DNA of 27,912 bases from Lysobacterales bacterium. Its GTDB lineage: Bacteria; Pseudomonadota; Gammaproteobacteria; Xanthomonadales; Ahniellaceae. Positions 17,770 through 27,593 of the stretch are shown piece by piece. Location: the NCBI GenBank assembly GCA_016703225.1, contig JADJCM010000007.1:1-27912 (forward strand), in the 5' to 3' direction. Made by a program: the position numbers and the translations under genes. The first letter of the stretch is position 1, and each line of letters opens with the position of its first letter. The notes under the pieces were generated by a model. That model had not been told where the DNA came from. It saw only the letters and a list, made by a program, of their open reading frames with translations, and searched no databases.

Positions 17770-19689
17770 ATGAACGTAATCGCCCGGGTTGTGGCGGCCC
17801 TCATCGCCACAGTTGTGTCTCTTGGTTCAGCTCAGGCGTATGTGTGGGGTCCGCAAGACCTCACCACGCTTCGTGAGTACCACATTGACCAGATTGCGAT
17901 TCCGTATGGTTCTAGCAATATTGGTCCCAACCACAAGGTCGTGGTGGCAGACACCTCAACCTTGACGTGGGAAGGTGTTACTCAGTCGGAAGCCAGGTGG
18001 CTCGATCAGGTCTATCAGAATTGCGTAACTTCTGGTCGTCCTGATTGTGATGCCACAAATTGGCGTCCGAGTGGGCGTACCTGGAAAGTTTTCAAGCTCG
18101 GTACGCCTGACACGTTTGCCGTCACGCGTTTCTACATTCTTCCGACAAACAGCCATGTTTACGTGGCTGCAAACGAAATGTACGAAGCGTCGCCGGGGAA
18201 CAATGTGTCGGTACTTACAATCCTGCGTCAGTACCCGCATCTCTACAGGGATGAAGGTGAGAAGTTTGCTGTTATGTCACCCCTTCCTGGTTTTGCCGAA
18301 GGGAAGCTCCCGCTTCCTCAGGCGTGTGGCAACGAAAAACAAAGCGGTCTGACCGCGATGATTCGTTTCTACAATGGTGGGGCGTCAAAACCTCATCAGC
18401 CGGAAAGTGTGTCTTTGGCGGTGCGTTTCAACGACGGCAATCACCAGTTCAGCACCAGAAATGATGCGGCCTATATGGTCGACCTCAAGCAGGTGCCGGG
18501 CTGGGAAATTGCAAGCAGGGATATGGACAGCACTGGCCGTAAGGCTGGGGTCTTCTGTGTCCCGTCGATGACCGAAAAGATCATCCAGACGACAAGGGCT
18601 TCGATGCTTCCACAAGAAGCGTGGCCATTTGCCGGGCCTTTCATTCAGGCTCAGGTGCATGATCTGTCGCGATTCACTCTCAATGGACCCCAGATCAATA
18701 TCGAAGGCTACACGCCAGCTCTCCATTACTCGAGTTTGGTAGACCAAACCTTTACGGGTGGCTTTGATGCCAATCCAAACAGGGGTGTGTTTGCTATCAC
18801 TCGTGCAAATGGTGGCTATGTGGAGTATGGAAGCAGTGGCAACCAAATCACTCCGCCGATCGTACTCCCGAAGTCTGCGGTGGTTGTAGACCGAAGTTGG
18901 TATGCGATCAAGGTTGATGAGGAAACAGGTATCGTGTATGCGATGTCGGTAACCAATACAACTAAGTTCCATGCCTACAATCCTGCCACAAACAGCTATG
19001 TGTGGCAGTACACAGTGCCGGAAGCCTACCGAGAGTACTATGTGGGTGACAGCGAACTTCATCTTGCTCGCAACTACCTCGTCACTACTCTCCAATGGTT
19101 CGAAAATGCCCGAGACAATTTCAAAGGCGCTATCGTTATCATTCCTCTCGTCTACTCAGGTGCAATGCCTGAAGTGCGCATCATCGATTTGCCGGGTCCG
19201 AACAATCGCCTGACAGATTTCACTTTCGATGCCAAGACCAACATCGGCACCTTTGCCGATGCAAGGAGTAAGTCGCTTGTTCATCTGAACTTCAGCGACT
19301 GGAGTATGACTACGGAGCCAGTGCCATTTGAGCCGTTTGCTGTTATGGTAAGCCCAATGAGTGGCGAGCTGTATGCCACCCATGTACCTCGAAGCACTAC
19401 TATGGCGTACATCTGGACAGAAGGAGCACTTTGGAAGCGTGCTCTTTCGTCTTCGGCTTGGGTGCAAGTGGCACAAGTCGGACGATCGCCAGTAGATGTT
19501 TCGCTGGTGACAATCGACAGTACACCAAAGCTGATGGTGTTTGGTATTGGTGGAAATGGTACGGGTGCTGTGCAGGTGGTGGACTTTGTGGACCTGAAGA
19601 CTGGTACACTTAGTCCTCGACTTCCTGACAGTGTTTTCTCTCCATTCCAAGCCCGTCAGGGTTTGGCTGGGGCGACACAGCATCAGTAA
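17770..19689 (+). CDS. large secreted protein, unknown function
   Basis: The 639-residue protein starts with a signal peptide (MNVIARVVAALIATVVSLG, cut after SAQA) and is preceded by GGGGAGAG. The mature part begins YVWGPQDLTTLREYHIDQIA, and has several Trp/Tyr-rich beta-like strands such as NSYVWQYTVPEAYREYYVG (about 415) and ELYATHVPRSTTMAYIWTEG. Repeated blocks with internal Ala-Tyr-Asn patterns and YxxxxxxNNxx turns suggest a propeller-like C-terminal half, but no family motif is certain. Five cysteines in the first half (NCVTSGRPDC, QACGNE, VFCVPS) may form disulfides. It belongs to the AT-richer stretch with the gene before it. The open frame extends upstream to 17686 but that part lacks a signal, so the ATG at 17770 is preferred. 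Confidence 0.75.
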   Translation: MNVIARVVAALIATVVSLGSAQAYVWGPQDLTTLREYHIDQIAIPYGSSNIGPNHKVVVADTSTLTWEGVTQSEARWLDQVYQNCVTSGRPDCDATNWRPSGRTWKVFKLGTPDTFAVTRFYILPTNSHVYVAANEMYEASPGNNVSVLTILRQYPHLYRDEGEKFAVMSPLPGFAEGKLPLPQACGNEKQSGLTAMIRFYNGGASKPHQPESVSLAVRFNDGNHQFSTRNDAAYMVDLKQVPGWEIASRDMDSTGRKAGVFCVPSMTEKIIQTTRASMLPQEAWPFAGPFIQAQVHDLSRFTLNGPQINIEGYTPALHYSSLVDQTFTGGFDANPNRGVFAITRANGGYVEYGSSGNQITPPIVLPKSAVVVDRSWYAIKVDEETGIVYAMSVTNTTKFHAYNPATNSYVWQYTVPEAYREYYVGDSELHLARNYLVTTLQWFENARDNFKGAIVIIPLVYSGAMPEVRIIDLPGPNNRLTDFTFDAKTNIGTFADARSKSLVHLNFSDWSMTTEPVPFEPFAVMVSPMSGELYATHVPRSTTMAYIWTEGALWKRALSSSAWVQVAQVGRSPVDVSLVTIDSTPKLMVFGIGGNGTGAVQVVDFVDLKTGTLSPRLPDSVFSPFQARQGLAGATQHQ

Positions 19690-20010
19690 TTGTTTGAAAC
19701 AACCCACACATGGAAGTGGCGCTGGGGTTTTGCTTACTTGATCTGTGCGCAATGGCGCATGCACCCAAGAATATTTTCGGACTAGTTTGTGATTCGGTTT
19801 AATGGGTTTACGATTAGCGCTGAATGTCAGTAAAGAAAACCGTGCGGCACGCGTCACGGTGGGGTCGGGACGAGCGGAGCGCTTCCCTTCGGGCCGAATG
19901 CGCGAGCTACTTCGCGGGTAGCGGCTTCGCGGTTCGCCCCTTCTCTCCCGGCCTCTCTCCCACGGGGGGAGAGAGGAGAAGATCGGGGCGCCGGATTGTC
20001 GTGACGCTGC
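19690..20010. other. 320-bp gap without a gene
   Basis: The first 140 bases are AT-rich like the preceding gene and then base composition switches sharply to GC-rich at about 19830, marking the end of the low-GC stretch. A REP-like element lies at 19952-19985. A 68-codon open frame here has no ribosome site and no recognisable domain. Confidence 0.5.
19952..19985. repeat. REP-like intergenic element, copy 2
   Basis: A perfect 10-bp inverted repeat CCTCTCTCCC/GGGAGAGAGG with a 5-base loop (19952-19976) is followed by GAGAGGAGAAGATCG (overlapping, 19971-19985), which is identical to 8153-8167. In this copy the hairpin comes before the shared 15-mer, in copy 1 after it. Confidence 0.55.
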
Positions 20011-20121
20011 TTAGCGCTTCCGCGGCGTGACCCACATGGTGATGTCGGCCTCGAACACGCGGGTGCCGTCGGGATCGCTCAAGTTCCGCAGTTGGCGCCG
20101 TAAAGCATTGATTTCATTGAT
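20011..20121 (-). pseudogene. orphan C-terminal gene fragment
   Basis: On the minus strand the frame reads NEINALRRQLRNLSDPDGTR, then VFEADITMWVTPRKR and stops at TAA (20011-20013). It has the look of a protein tail with a short coiled coil. No start or upstream part exists, since the IS1634-type element occupies the next bases. It is probably a gene end cut off by that insertion, but no family is recognised and a chance frame of 37 codons is possible. Confidence 0.3.
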
Positions 20122-20142
20122 GCCGAACAGGCAAAAATGTGA

Positions 20143-21804
20143 CTACAAGGCGTTGGCTTGGGGTGGCGGGGGGAGATTGAGCGCTTTGAACAGGTCGGTT
20201 TGCTCGGGGCTGATTCGGCTGATGCCGCTGACGGGCTTGTGATCGATGGCGACGCGGTGTTTCTGGATTTGCTTGAGCATCGCGAGAGCGCGGGTCGGTG
20301 ACAGCGGGCTCTTGCTGTCGCGCAGGCGCTGGCGCGTGACGCGATGCATGACGAGTGCGAGGAAGCAGATCAGGGCGTGGGCGCGGATCCGCTCCGGCAG
20401 GCGGTGGTGCACCGGCGCGATGTCGATGTCGCTCTTGAGGACGCGGAAGCCGCGCTCGATGTCTGCGAGGACTTGTAGCGATCAACCACGTCGGCGGCAT
20501 TGAAGGTGGTGTTGGTGACCAGCAGCAGTTTGCCGTCGAACTGCTCTGCATCCTGGATCGCATCCTCGTCAATGTCGAAGCTGAACTGGTCGGCGTTGAG
20601 ATCAGCCTTGAGGATGCGGCTGAGACCTTGCGCTTTCACTTGTTCCGAGAAGCGCAGGTACGCGCGGCGGTCACTCGACTTGCGCCCGCGCTGAGGCTGT
20701 CCGGCATCTTCGTCGTCAGCCGCTTGGCCATGCGCTCGCCCTCATCGCCAAGGCGCTCGACGGTCTTGCGCCGCTCGGCGTGTTGTCGTTGCGCGCGATC
20801 TTCGTCGTGGGCGATCACCAGGCGACGTGATTGCCACACCGACTCGCCGACGCCATCGTTGATTTCCGCCGCGCGCACGTGTCGGCGAACTCGGTGTAAC
20901 GCCGGCCGGGCACCGCGAGGATGTATTCGATCGGCTTGTCCGCAGGCGTGCGCAGGGCTTCGATCGCCGCCAGGTTGTCGAGGCTCAACAAGCCGCGGTC
21001 GGCGACCAGCACGACGCGCTTCAGGGCATAGCGCTTGAGCGTGGCCTCGATCATCGGAATCAATGTCGTGACTTCGCCGACGTTGCCGGCATGCACCTGA
21101 TGCGCGATCGGCAAACCCTGTGCCGTCTGGATCACGCCGAGCACGAACTGCCGCGCGACACCGCCAGTTTCCTTGCTCAGCCCAAATTTGCGCACATCGC
21201 TGGAGACGTCGCTGGCACCGCTGATGCGGATCGTCGTCAAGTCGTAGAACACCACCGACAACTCGCTGTCGAGCAGCGGTCGCAGCTGTGCAGCCACTGC
21301 GGACTCCACATCGTCGACGCGATCCATCAACGCATCCATGGCGCGCAGCAAGTGGTCGTGCGTCACCGCCGCCGGCATCTCCGGCATCGCCACAGTGTCC
21401 AGCCAACGCAGCATTCCAAGCTTCGACTCCGGCTCGCACAAGCGATTGAACACCATCGCGCGAACCATCGCTGCCGCGTCGAACTGCCGCCGCGACGAAC
21501 GCAGCGCGCGCGACAGCGCCGCAGCCAAGCCCAGTTCCGACCACAGCGCATGCAACACATACAAATCGCCAAATGCCTTGGATGACTCGAACACCACGGC
21601 CGGCACGTTTTCGGCCACCTGCGGCGCGCGCCCTGCGGCACGCTCGAGCCCGGCGATCAGTGGCGCGAGTGTCTTCTCGTTGAGCTGATCGAGCCGCCCC
21701 AGGTTCGCGACCACGCGCGATCGCGGATCGCCCGCCTCGTTGCGGTACGCCTGAACCAACTGCAGATAGGCCCGGCCACCGGAGCGGGAGATGCGCGTGA
21801 ACAT
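20143..21804 (-). pseudogene. IS1634-family DDE transposase, frameshifted
   Basis: The protein starts MFTRISRSGGRAYLQLVQAY, the typical N-terminus of IS1634-family transposases (about 550 residues). VFYDLTTIRISG (first Asp) and VVLVADRGLLSLDN (second Asp) are present. The frame then breaks near 20880, 20700 and 20475. Reading across, QSRRLVIAHDEDRAQ, RAYLRFSEQVKAQGLSRILK and LLVTNTTFNAADVVDRYKS follow. The third catalytic region is split in two by the break near 20475; the tail reads HRLPERIRAHALICFLALVM and ends PPPPQANAL. In frame, the broken segment would give the usual YK-IERGFRVLK signature. If the breaks are real, the copy is dead. Confidence 0.85.
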
Positions 21805-21856
21805 GTGCCTACCATATACCCGCCTATCGCCAGCCTGCAATAGCCAGTAGGGGTCA

Positions 21857-21874
21857 TTCGTGTAACTACACGAA
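21857..21874. repeat. 18-bp near-perfect palindrome
   Basis: TTCGTGTA-AC-TACACGAA is an 8-bp perfect inverted repeat with a 2-base spacer. It lies between the start of the IS1634-type gene (21804) and the broken end of the IS110-type gene and could be an operator or part of an IS end. Confidence 0.5.
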
Positions 21875-22743
21875 ATTTCGGCTTATCCACAACGAACCCC
21901 AGCAAAACCGCGACACTTCAAGCATTCTGGCCCTCGAAACCGCCTGGATTTCAGCGCGAACTGCGGAACCTGAGACGCCAAAATACGCCGCAAATTGTCG
22001 CGCATTGGCAAAGCGTTCTGGATTCAAGTCCTTGCACACCAATGCGGTCGCAGTCATCGGCCCTACACCAGGAACCGTCATCAGGCGCCGCGTCAGTGGA
22101 TCGGTTGTTGCCACGCTCTGCAACTCCGCGTCGAGCGCAGCCATGCGTTCGCCCAAGCATTCCCACTCCGCCCACAGATCCGCAATCAGATCGCGCAGCC
22201 GAAAGGGAATGGGCAAGCTCGCATCCTCCAGCACCTGCCGCAGGCGAACGACCAGCGCCATCTCGCCGCGCGCGAAGACCAGCCCATGCTCGGTAAGCAA
22301 CCCGCGAATCTGATTGCTGATCGCCGTACGCCGCGACACGTACCCCGAACGCACCCGATGCAGGCCTGCATCGTCAGCCGCTCCACCGACTTGACCGGAA
22401 CTGCGTGGATCGATTTGTCGCGCCCCGCACGCAGGATCGCGAAAGTGTCCTTGCGGTCGTTCTTGGCGCCGCTGCGATGCTCCTCCACTCGCTGTGCGGG
22501 TAGTACGAAAACCTCGATGCCGTGTGACTGCAACTCACGCGCCCATGACTGCGCGCCAGGGCCGGTCTCCATAAGCACCACCAACGGCGGTTTCAGCGTC
22601 CTCAGGAACTCGACAAACGACTCGCGCGACTTGATCCGGTCCTCGAAAACAACAGTGCCTCGCTCGTCCTCGCCGGCCACTTGGAAAACGCTCTTCGCCA
22701 GATCGATCGCCAACGTCCGCACACGTGCCATACACTCGTTCAT
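21866..22743 (-). pseudogene. IS110-family transposase, frameshifted and C-terminally truncated
   Basis: The protein starts MNECMARVRTLAIDLAKSVF and shows the DEDD motifs of IS110: IDLAK, VLMETGPGAQSWARE and GAKNDRKDTFAIL. A one-base deletion near 22363 in GCCTGC breaks the frame; the next frame reads RSGYVSRRTAISNQIRGLLT and then the Tnp_20 start MTVPGVGPMTATALVCKDLN, ending near AAYFG. After about 21965 homology stops: the usual catalytic Ser region of about 70 residues is absent and a run of unrelated codons leads to the stop at 21866. The bridge-RNA-guided recombinase cannot work in this form. IS110 elements recombine without target duplication, in keeping with none being visible. Confidence 0.85.
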
Positions 22744-22766
22744 GGGCTCGCCCTCTCACTTTGGTC

Positions 22767-22787
22767 GTGGTGCACGCAGTTCACCAC
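22767..22787 (-). other. inverted repeat in the leader of the IS110-type gene
   Basis: GTGGTG and CACCAC form a 6-bp stem with a 9-base loop 24 bp upstream of the IS110 start codon. In the IS110 group the left-end leader can encode the bridge RNA, so this stem is a possible remnant; the region is too short to judge and the partner end is lost. Confidence 0.25.
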
Positions 22788-22840
22788 TCCAGGCGCCTAG
22801 ACGCCTCGGTGAGGGGTGAGTCCATTCGATCACGCGAGTC

Positions 22841-22870
22841 GACGCGCATCGCCGCGCATCGACGCGCATG
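22841..22870. repeat. 10-bp tandem repeat, three units
   Basis: GACGCGCATC, GCCGCGCATC and GACGCGCATG follow one another. The unit is close to one helical turn. It lies in the 200-bp gap between the IS110 start and the beta-helix gene's end. Confidence 0.6.
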
Positions 22871-22890
22871 GATGGGCCGGGCGTCGTAGG

Positions 22891-22917
22891 GGTGTGCACC
22901 GCAACGCGGTGCGCACC
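22891..22917. repeat. 12-bp hairpin after the beta-helix gene
   Basis: GGTGTGCACCGC-AAC-GCGGTGCGCACC pairs along 12 bp, with one G-T wobble position. It lies 26 bp after the stop of the minus-strand gene and may act as its terminator, but no T-run follows on the minus strand, so a Rho-dependent or 3'-protecting role is more likely. Confidence 0.5.
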
Positions 22918-22943
22918 GATACGGTGGTGTTGCGATCGTGCGG

Positions 22944-24295
22944 CTATTCGAAGCCGTCGCGCAGTAACGGCGGTCGATACTCGATGGCGCCGAGATCGGG
23001 CGCGGGGCCGAACGGGCGCGGCAGGGCGTGCAGGTCTTCGGCGATGCTCGCGGGCACGGCGGCATCGACGGCGGGTGAGCTCGCGATCGGCAGGAAGCCT
23101 TCGGCGTCGAGCGCGTCGGCGTTGGCGAGCTGCGGATCGGCGAGCAAGTCGCCCGCGCCCTGCACTGCGGCCGGCAGGGCGTTGCCGCCGAACCAGAGGT
23201 TGTGGTCGTAGCTGATGCCACTGCTGCCGCTGACGCTGGCGACCGGCTGCACCGGGTTGCGCTGCCAGACCAGATTGCCGGCGAACACGCTGCCGCCGTG
23301 GTCGCCGGCGTCGGCGTGCCAGGCGACGTCGCTGGCGGCACAGGCCAGGGTGTTGGCGCGGATTTCGACGGCGTGCATCGGCACGCCGGAGTAACCGTTC
23401 CACTGACCCAGACAGCGACGACGCGGTCCGCCGATCAGATTGTTGGCGATGCGGATGGCGTCGAGCTGGATCGGATCGCTGGCGCTCTCATTCGCCAGGT
23501 TGATGCCGATCGCCGCGGCGCCGAAGCGCAGGAACTCCGGAGTGCCGAGCGCGAGCAGCGTGTTGCGTTCGACCGTGCTGTCGGTGGCATTGCTGACGTA
23601 GATGTCGATCGACCAGTTGTCGCGCACTTGGTTGTCGCGCACCGCGTGGTGGCGGCCGTAGAGGCCGATGCCTTCGCCGAAGTTCTCGAAGATCCGGTTG
23701 CCCGTCACCACGTCGCCGTCATCGCTGAGGTTCACCGCCGACGGCCAGCCGCCACCTTCGACCGGCGGGTTGTTGACCTGCACGTTGCGCCAGACGCGGT
23801 TGTCGAGGAAGCGAATGCGCACCGCGCCATTGCCCGGATACAGCGCGCCGCGCGCTGTGGTGGACCAGCAGTCCTCGATGGTGATGTCCTGTCCGCCCCA
23901 GACCGAGAACGTGGTGCGCCGCGCGTTGCGGAACTCGAGTCCGCGGAAGATGTAGTGGCTGCCGCCGACGCGCACGAAGTTGCTGTCGGGGGCCATGCCA
24001 ATGGCGTCGAACACCGGGCGCAGGCCATCCGCCGGCTCAACCACGATCGGCATGCCGGAGGTACCCGCAGCGTTGGCGTCGATCGGCGCGGTCTCGAAAT
24101 AGGTCCCGGCGTGCACGCGCACCACATCGCCGGGATCGGCGCGGTCAGGGCCGCACGCAGGCTCGCCAACGGCGCGGTCGGGGTGCCGTCGCCACTGTCG
24201 TTGCCATCGGTGCGCACGTGCCAGTCGCGCGCCAGCGCAGGGGCGGCGAAGAGCAGCAGGCAGAGGCCGGCGAAGTGCGCTCGGTGCTCGATCAT
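22944..24295 (-). pseudogene. secreted right-handed beta-helix protein with DGFE C-terminus, one frameshift
   Basis: ATG 24295 opens a signal peptide MIEHRAHFAGLCLLLFAAPA (then LA), and the mature start is RDWHVRTDGNDSGDGTPTAP. After one indel near 24140 the frame continues to the stop at 22944. VRVHAGTYFETAPIDANAAG and repeated strand-turn units such as RFLDNRVWRNVQVN, TGNRIFENFGEGIGLY and RDNQVRDNWSIDIYVSNATD are typical of parallel beta-helix (pectate-lyase-like) proteins, about 450 residues. Similar proteins bind or cut polysaccharides; no catalytic residues are evident, so function is open. The C-terminus GAIEYRPPLLRDGFE carries the DGFE tail. The gene shares a divergent intergenic region with the CSLREA gene. 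The single indel is more likely an artefact. Confidence 0.85.
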
Positions 24296-24310
24296 GCGCC
24301 GAGTGCAACG

Positions 24311-24326
24311 GTTCGCAAACTCGAAC
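24311..24326. promoter_or_regulatory. operator-like palindrome 1
   Basis: GTTCGCAAACTCGAAC has half-sites GTTCG and CGAAC around 6 bases. It lies 15 bp upstream of the minus-strand beta-helix start and matches the second site in 15 of 16 bases. Confidence 0.5.
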
Positions 24327-24353
24327 AAATCCGTTCAAGCCACCCGTCGGCGC

Positions 24354-24369
24354 GTTCGCAAACGCGAAC
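24354..24369. promoter_or_regulatory. operator-like palindrome 2
   Basis: GTTCGCAAACGCGAAC lies 43 bp (about four helical turns) from the first site. This spacing would place two repressor dimers on the same DNA face between the two divergent genes. Confidence 0.5.
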
Positions 24370-24453
24370 CAGGCGCAGCCGCAGCACGCAAAATCAATGA
24401 GTTGCCGTTGGCATGCGGATTGCGCTTCAGGGCCATCCCACACGGAGTTCGCC

Positions 24454-27400
24454 ATGAAGCCATTGCTCGCATCCCTGTTCCAGCCGGCCCGGCACGGTCT
24501 GCACGCTTTACTCGTGGCCGCTCTGGTTGCCTCGGGACCCACGCTCGCCGCCACCATCCTGGTGAACAGTGCCGGGGACGACAACATCAACGGCGACGGC
24601 GCGTGCTCGCTGCGCGAGGCGGTGGAAAATGCCAACTACGACTACTGCGCCAGGATCGACTGCGTCGCGGGCACGGTGGGCATGGACGTGATCGAGATCG
24701 CGCCCGGCCTCGGCACCATGCAGCTGGCGCGGGGCGAAATCGTGATCAAGCGCACCCTGCGCATCGTTGGCCCGCCAGGACGACAGGAGATCAGCGGCGG
24801 CAACAGCTCGCGCATCTTCCACGCCGACTTCACCTTGCAGACGCCGGGTCTCGCGCACGAGCTGCGTTTCGAGAACCTGTTGCTGCGCGACGGGCGCGCG
24901 ATCGCGTTGCCGATCGGCTGCGGCGGGGCGATCCGGCTGCACGACGCGAACATCATCGTTACCAGCCGAGTGATCATCGACAACCTGGCCTTCACCGAGA
25001 ACGTGGCTGGCGACAGCGCCGGTCGCGGCGGTGCGGTTTGCGCCGAAGACGTGGACGAACTCACCATCCGCAACTCGCACTTCGACAGCAACCGCGCTTA
25101 CAACACTGGGGCCGCCGGCCAGTACGCGACCGGCGGTGCGGTGTGGATGCTCGACGGCGACAGCCTGCGCATCGAGGCTCGCAGTTCGAGGGCAATGTCG
25201 CCGAGGCAGCAACGCCGAGGCCGGCGCGCTCTGGGTCAGAACGTTAGCTCGTTCACGCTGGCGCACAGCACCCTGCGTGGCAGCGGCACCACCCTGACGC
25301 CGTCCGCGTCTGCCGTGCTCTTAGTACGACGTCGCCCAGAGCTGGGTCAGCGACAGCCTGCAGGACAGCCACGGCACCCGGGATGGCGCCGGCAACCCGC
25401 GGCACGACGCCTCGGTGTCCCGCGCCCCCGGCGGCAGCGGCGCGCTTTCGGTCTCGAACACCTGGTTCAAGAACAACCGCGGTACGGCACTGCGGCCGGG
25501 CAGGGAGCTGTACCTATCAGATCGGCGATCTCGGGTGGGGTGGCGACTGGCGCCTCGGCGATCCGACCGTGGTGACCCAGCGGATCGAAATCGGTTCCAG
25601 CAGTATCGTGAACAACCTCGGCGGCTTCGCGGCGATCGATGCACTGGACACGCCGATCCGGATCGAGAACAGCACGATCGCGCACAACGTGGCCACCGAC
25701 GTCGGCGAGCCCGGCGGGTTGCGCGTGCACAATGCCTGGGGCTGGTTGCGCAGCACCTGATCACCGACAACGCGGGTGCCGCCGGCAACGCCCTGGCCTC
25801 AGGTACCGACCCGCGCCTGTATGCCGATTACAGCCAGTTCGGCGACCCCGCCGGCGGATCTACGCCGGCGGCCCGACCTGTTCCACAACGATGGCGGCCT
25901 CGGCATCCTGGCCGACTACGGCTGCGCCACCAGGTCGGCGCCAGCCTGTTCGAAGCCCCGGTTTGCGTGCAACTGCGCGCGCTGAACGGCAACAGCCCGG
26001 CACTCGATCGCGGCGACGACTGGCCACGCCCACGACCAGCGTGGCTCCGGCTTCGCGCGCGAAGTGGCCCGGCGGTCAACGTCGCCGACATCGGCGCCTA
26101 CGAATACCAGGTGCCGCAGATCACGATCGAGGCCGTGGATGCATCCAGGGGTCGAAGGCAACGCGGCACTACGGCGTTCTCGTTCCGCGTGCTTCGCAGC
26201 GGTGACACGCGCGTCCCGAGTTCGGTGGGCTGGCTGCCCGAGGGTCATGGTACGCATCAGGCCGACGCCGGCGACTTCCCGCCCACGACCTGGGCCGGAG
26301 GCACCGTCCACTTCGCCATCGGGCAGACCGAGGCGACCCTCCTCATCCACGTCAACGGCGACTCCTCGGCCGAGAACACCGAGGCTTCGCGGTGTCGCTC
26401 GGCACGCCGACCAACGGCCGGCTCGGCAGCGCTTCCACCGCCACCGGCCAGATCATCAACGACGACTCGTTCTTCCCGAGCGCAGTGCTGTCGCTGACGC
26501 GGCCCGAAGGCGACCGCAACGGAGGCCAGTACTTCAGCACCAAGCACCGCTTTCGCGTAACCCGCGCGCAGGTGACCACCGGCATCTGCTCGTTCCAGCT
26601 GGAAGTGCTCGCCGGCGGCGGGCCGTTTGCTCCCGACGCAGCGGACTTCGTGGGCTGGACCCCGGGCGTTCCCATGACCTACGTGATGCTGTCGGGCGCC
26701 ACGCAGTGGGACATCGGACGTCGACGTCGCGGGCGATTCCGCGCTCGAGTTCGACGAAACCTTCGATCTGCGCCTGCAGAACGCCAGCGGCTGCGGCATC
26801 GACACCAACGCGAACCAAGGTCAGCTCGACCATCCGCAACGACGACAGTTCGCTGTGGATCGAAGCGGTCACCGCCTGCTCTCGGCGCCGGGAGGCCATG
26901 CCGGCAGCACGCCGTTCAGCGTGATGCTGCGTCGTGGCAGCGGCGACCTGCGACCAGCGACGGTGACACGGACGGTCTCGGGCGCCGGCGCAAACCCCGC
27001 CAGTACCGCGGACTTCAGCAGCAGTGTCTTCCCTCCAGGCACCCGACCTTCGCTTCTGCCGGACAGTCCGAAATGCTGATGGTGATCAGCGTCGCCAAAG
27101 CGACACCGACGGCAGGACCCGATGAAGGCTTCCGGCGTCACGCTGTAGCCAGCCAACCCGAGCGGCGGCGACATTTACCCGACCGGCCGCATCGACGCCA
27201 TCGTCAACGGCAGCGCCATCAGCAGCGCCAACGGGATATCTTCAGAACTCGTTCCGGTAGAACGGATCAGCGCTCCGCAGTCGCCGTCTGCAATTCGCGC
27301 AGGCGATGCGACTTCGGCGGCGCTATCGGGGAGCAAAACTGGCTTCGATCGGGGTGCGGGCGGCCACGACCGACGATGGCTTCAGCGCGGCGGTTGGCGT

Positions 27401-27473
27401 CAGCAGCCGGGTGTTCACGCAGGTGAGTTGCCATCAGGCCTCCAACGCCGCCGCACTCGTCACCGCGGCCTGA
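24454..27473 (+). pseudogene. secreted CSLREA / beta-helix / Calx-beta protein, heavily frameshifted
   Basis: ATG 24454 has GGAG about 7 bases ahead and a signal peptide (MKPLLASLFQPARHGLHALL, cut near LAA). The mature start TILVNSAGDDNINGDGACSL leads into CSLREAVENAN, the CSLREA signature. Beta-helix turns follow (RNSHFDSNRAYNTGAAGQYA), then IGAYEYQVPQ, a choice-of-anchor motif, and three Calx-beta-like units ending IINDDS, IRNDDS and one less clear near 27100. At least ten indels occur, starting near 25185, including 25318, 25505, 25755, 26390, 26715, 26810 and 26885. The reconstructed protein would be roughly 1000 residues and exported to the surface, where Calx-beta units bind calcium. 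The exact end is uncertain; TGA 27471 is the best candidate. No DGFE tail is seen. Confidence 0.72.
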
Positions 27474-27593
27474 AACGTCAGGTCGCTCCGCCCGAGCGCT
27501 TGAGAATATTGACTCGCGCCTGGCCTCGCGATTGCGCTCGAAGTTCAAACCATCCGGATTCTCCGGAGAGTTGCGTCCTCAGCGGATCACCGG

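Larger units (their letters stand above)
20122..21882 (-). mobile_element. IS1634-type insertion sequence, ends approximate
   Basis: The element is defined by its transposase. The bounds are tentative: GCCGAA occurs at 20122-20127 in forward and at 21877-21882 in reverse orientation, which would leave about 20 bp and 80 bp outside the coding part. A 6-bp match is weak evidence and no target duplication is visible. Confidence 0.4.

Noticed and set aside
19824..20030. 68-codon plus-strand open frame
   Set aside because: It crosses the REP-like hairpin, has no ribosome site and no recognisable motif.
20122..21882. GCCGAA as terminal inverted repeats of the IS1634-type element
   Set aside because: Six bases match easily by chance and there is no target duplication, so the ends are given only as approximate.
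22841..22870. Short tandem units as a CRISPR array
   Set aside because: Units are 10 bp with no spacers and no cas genes are present.
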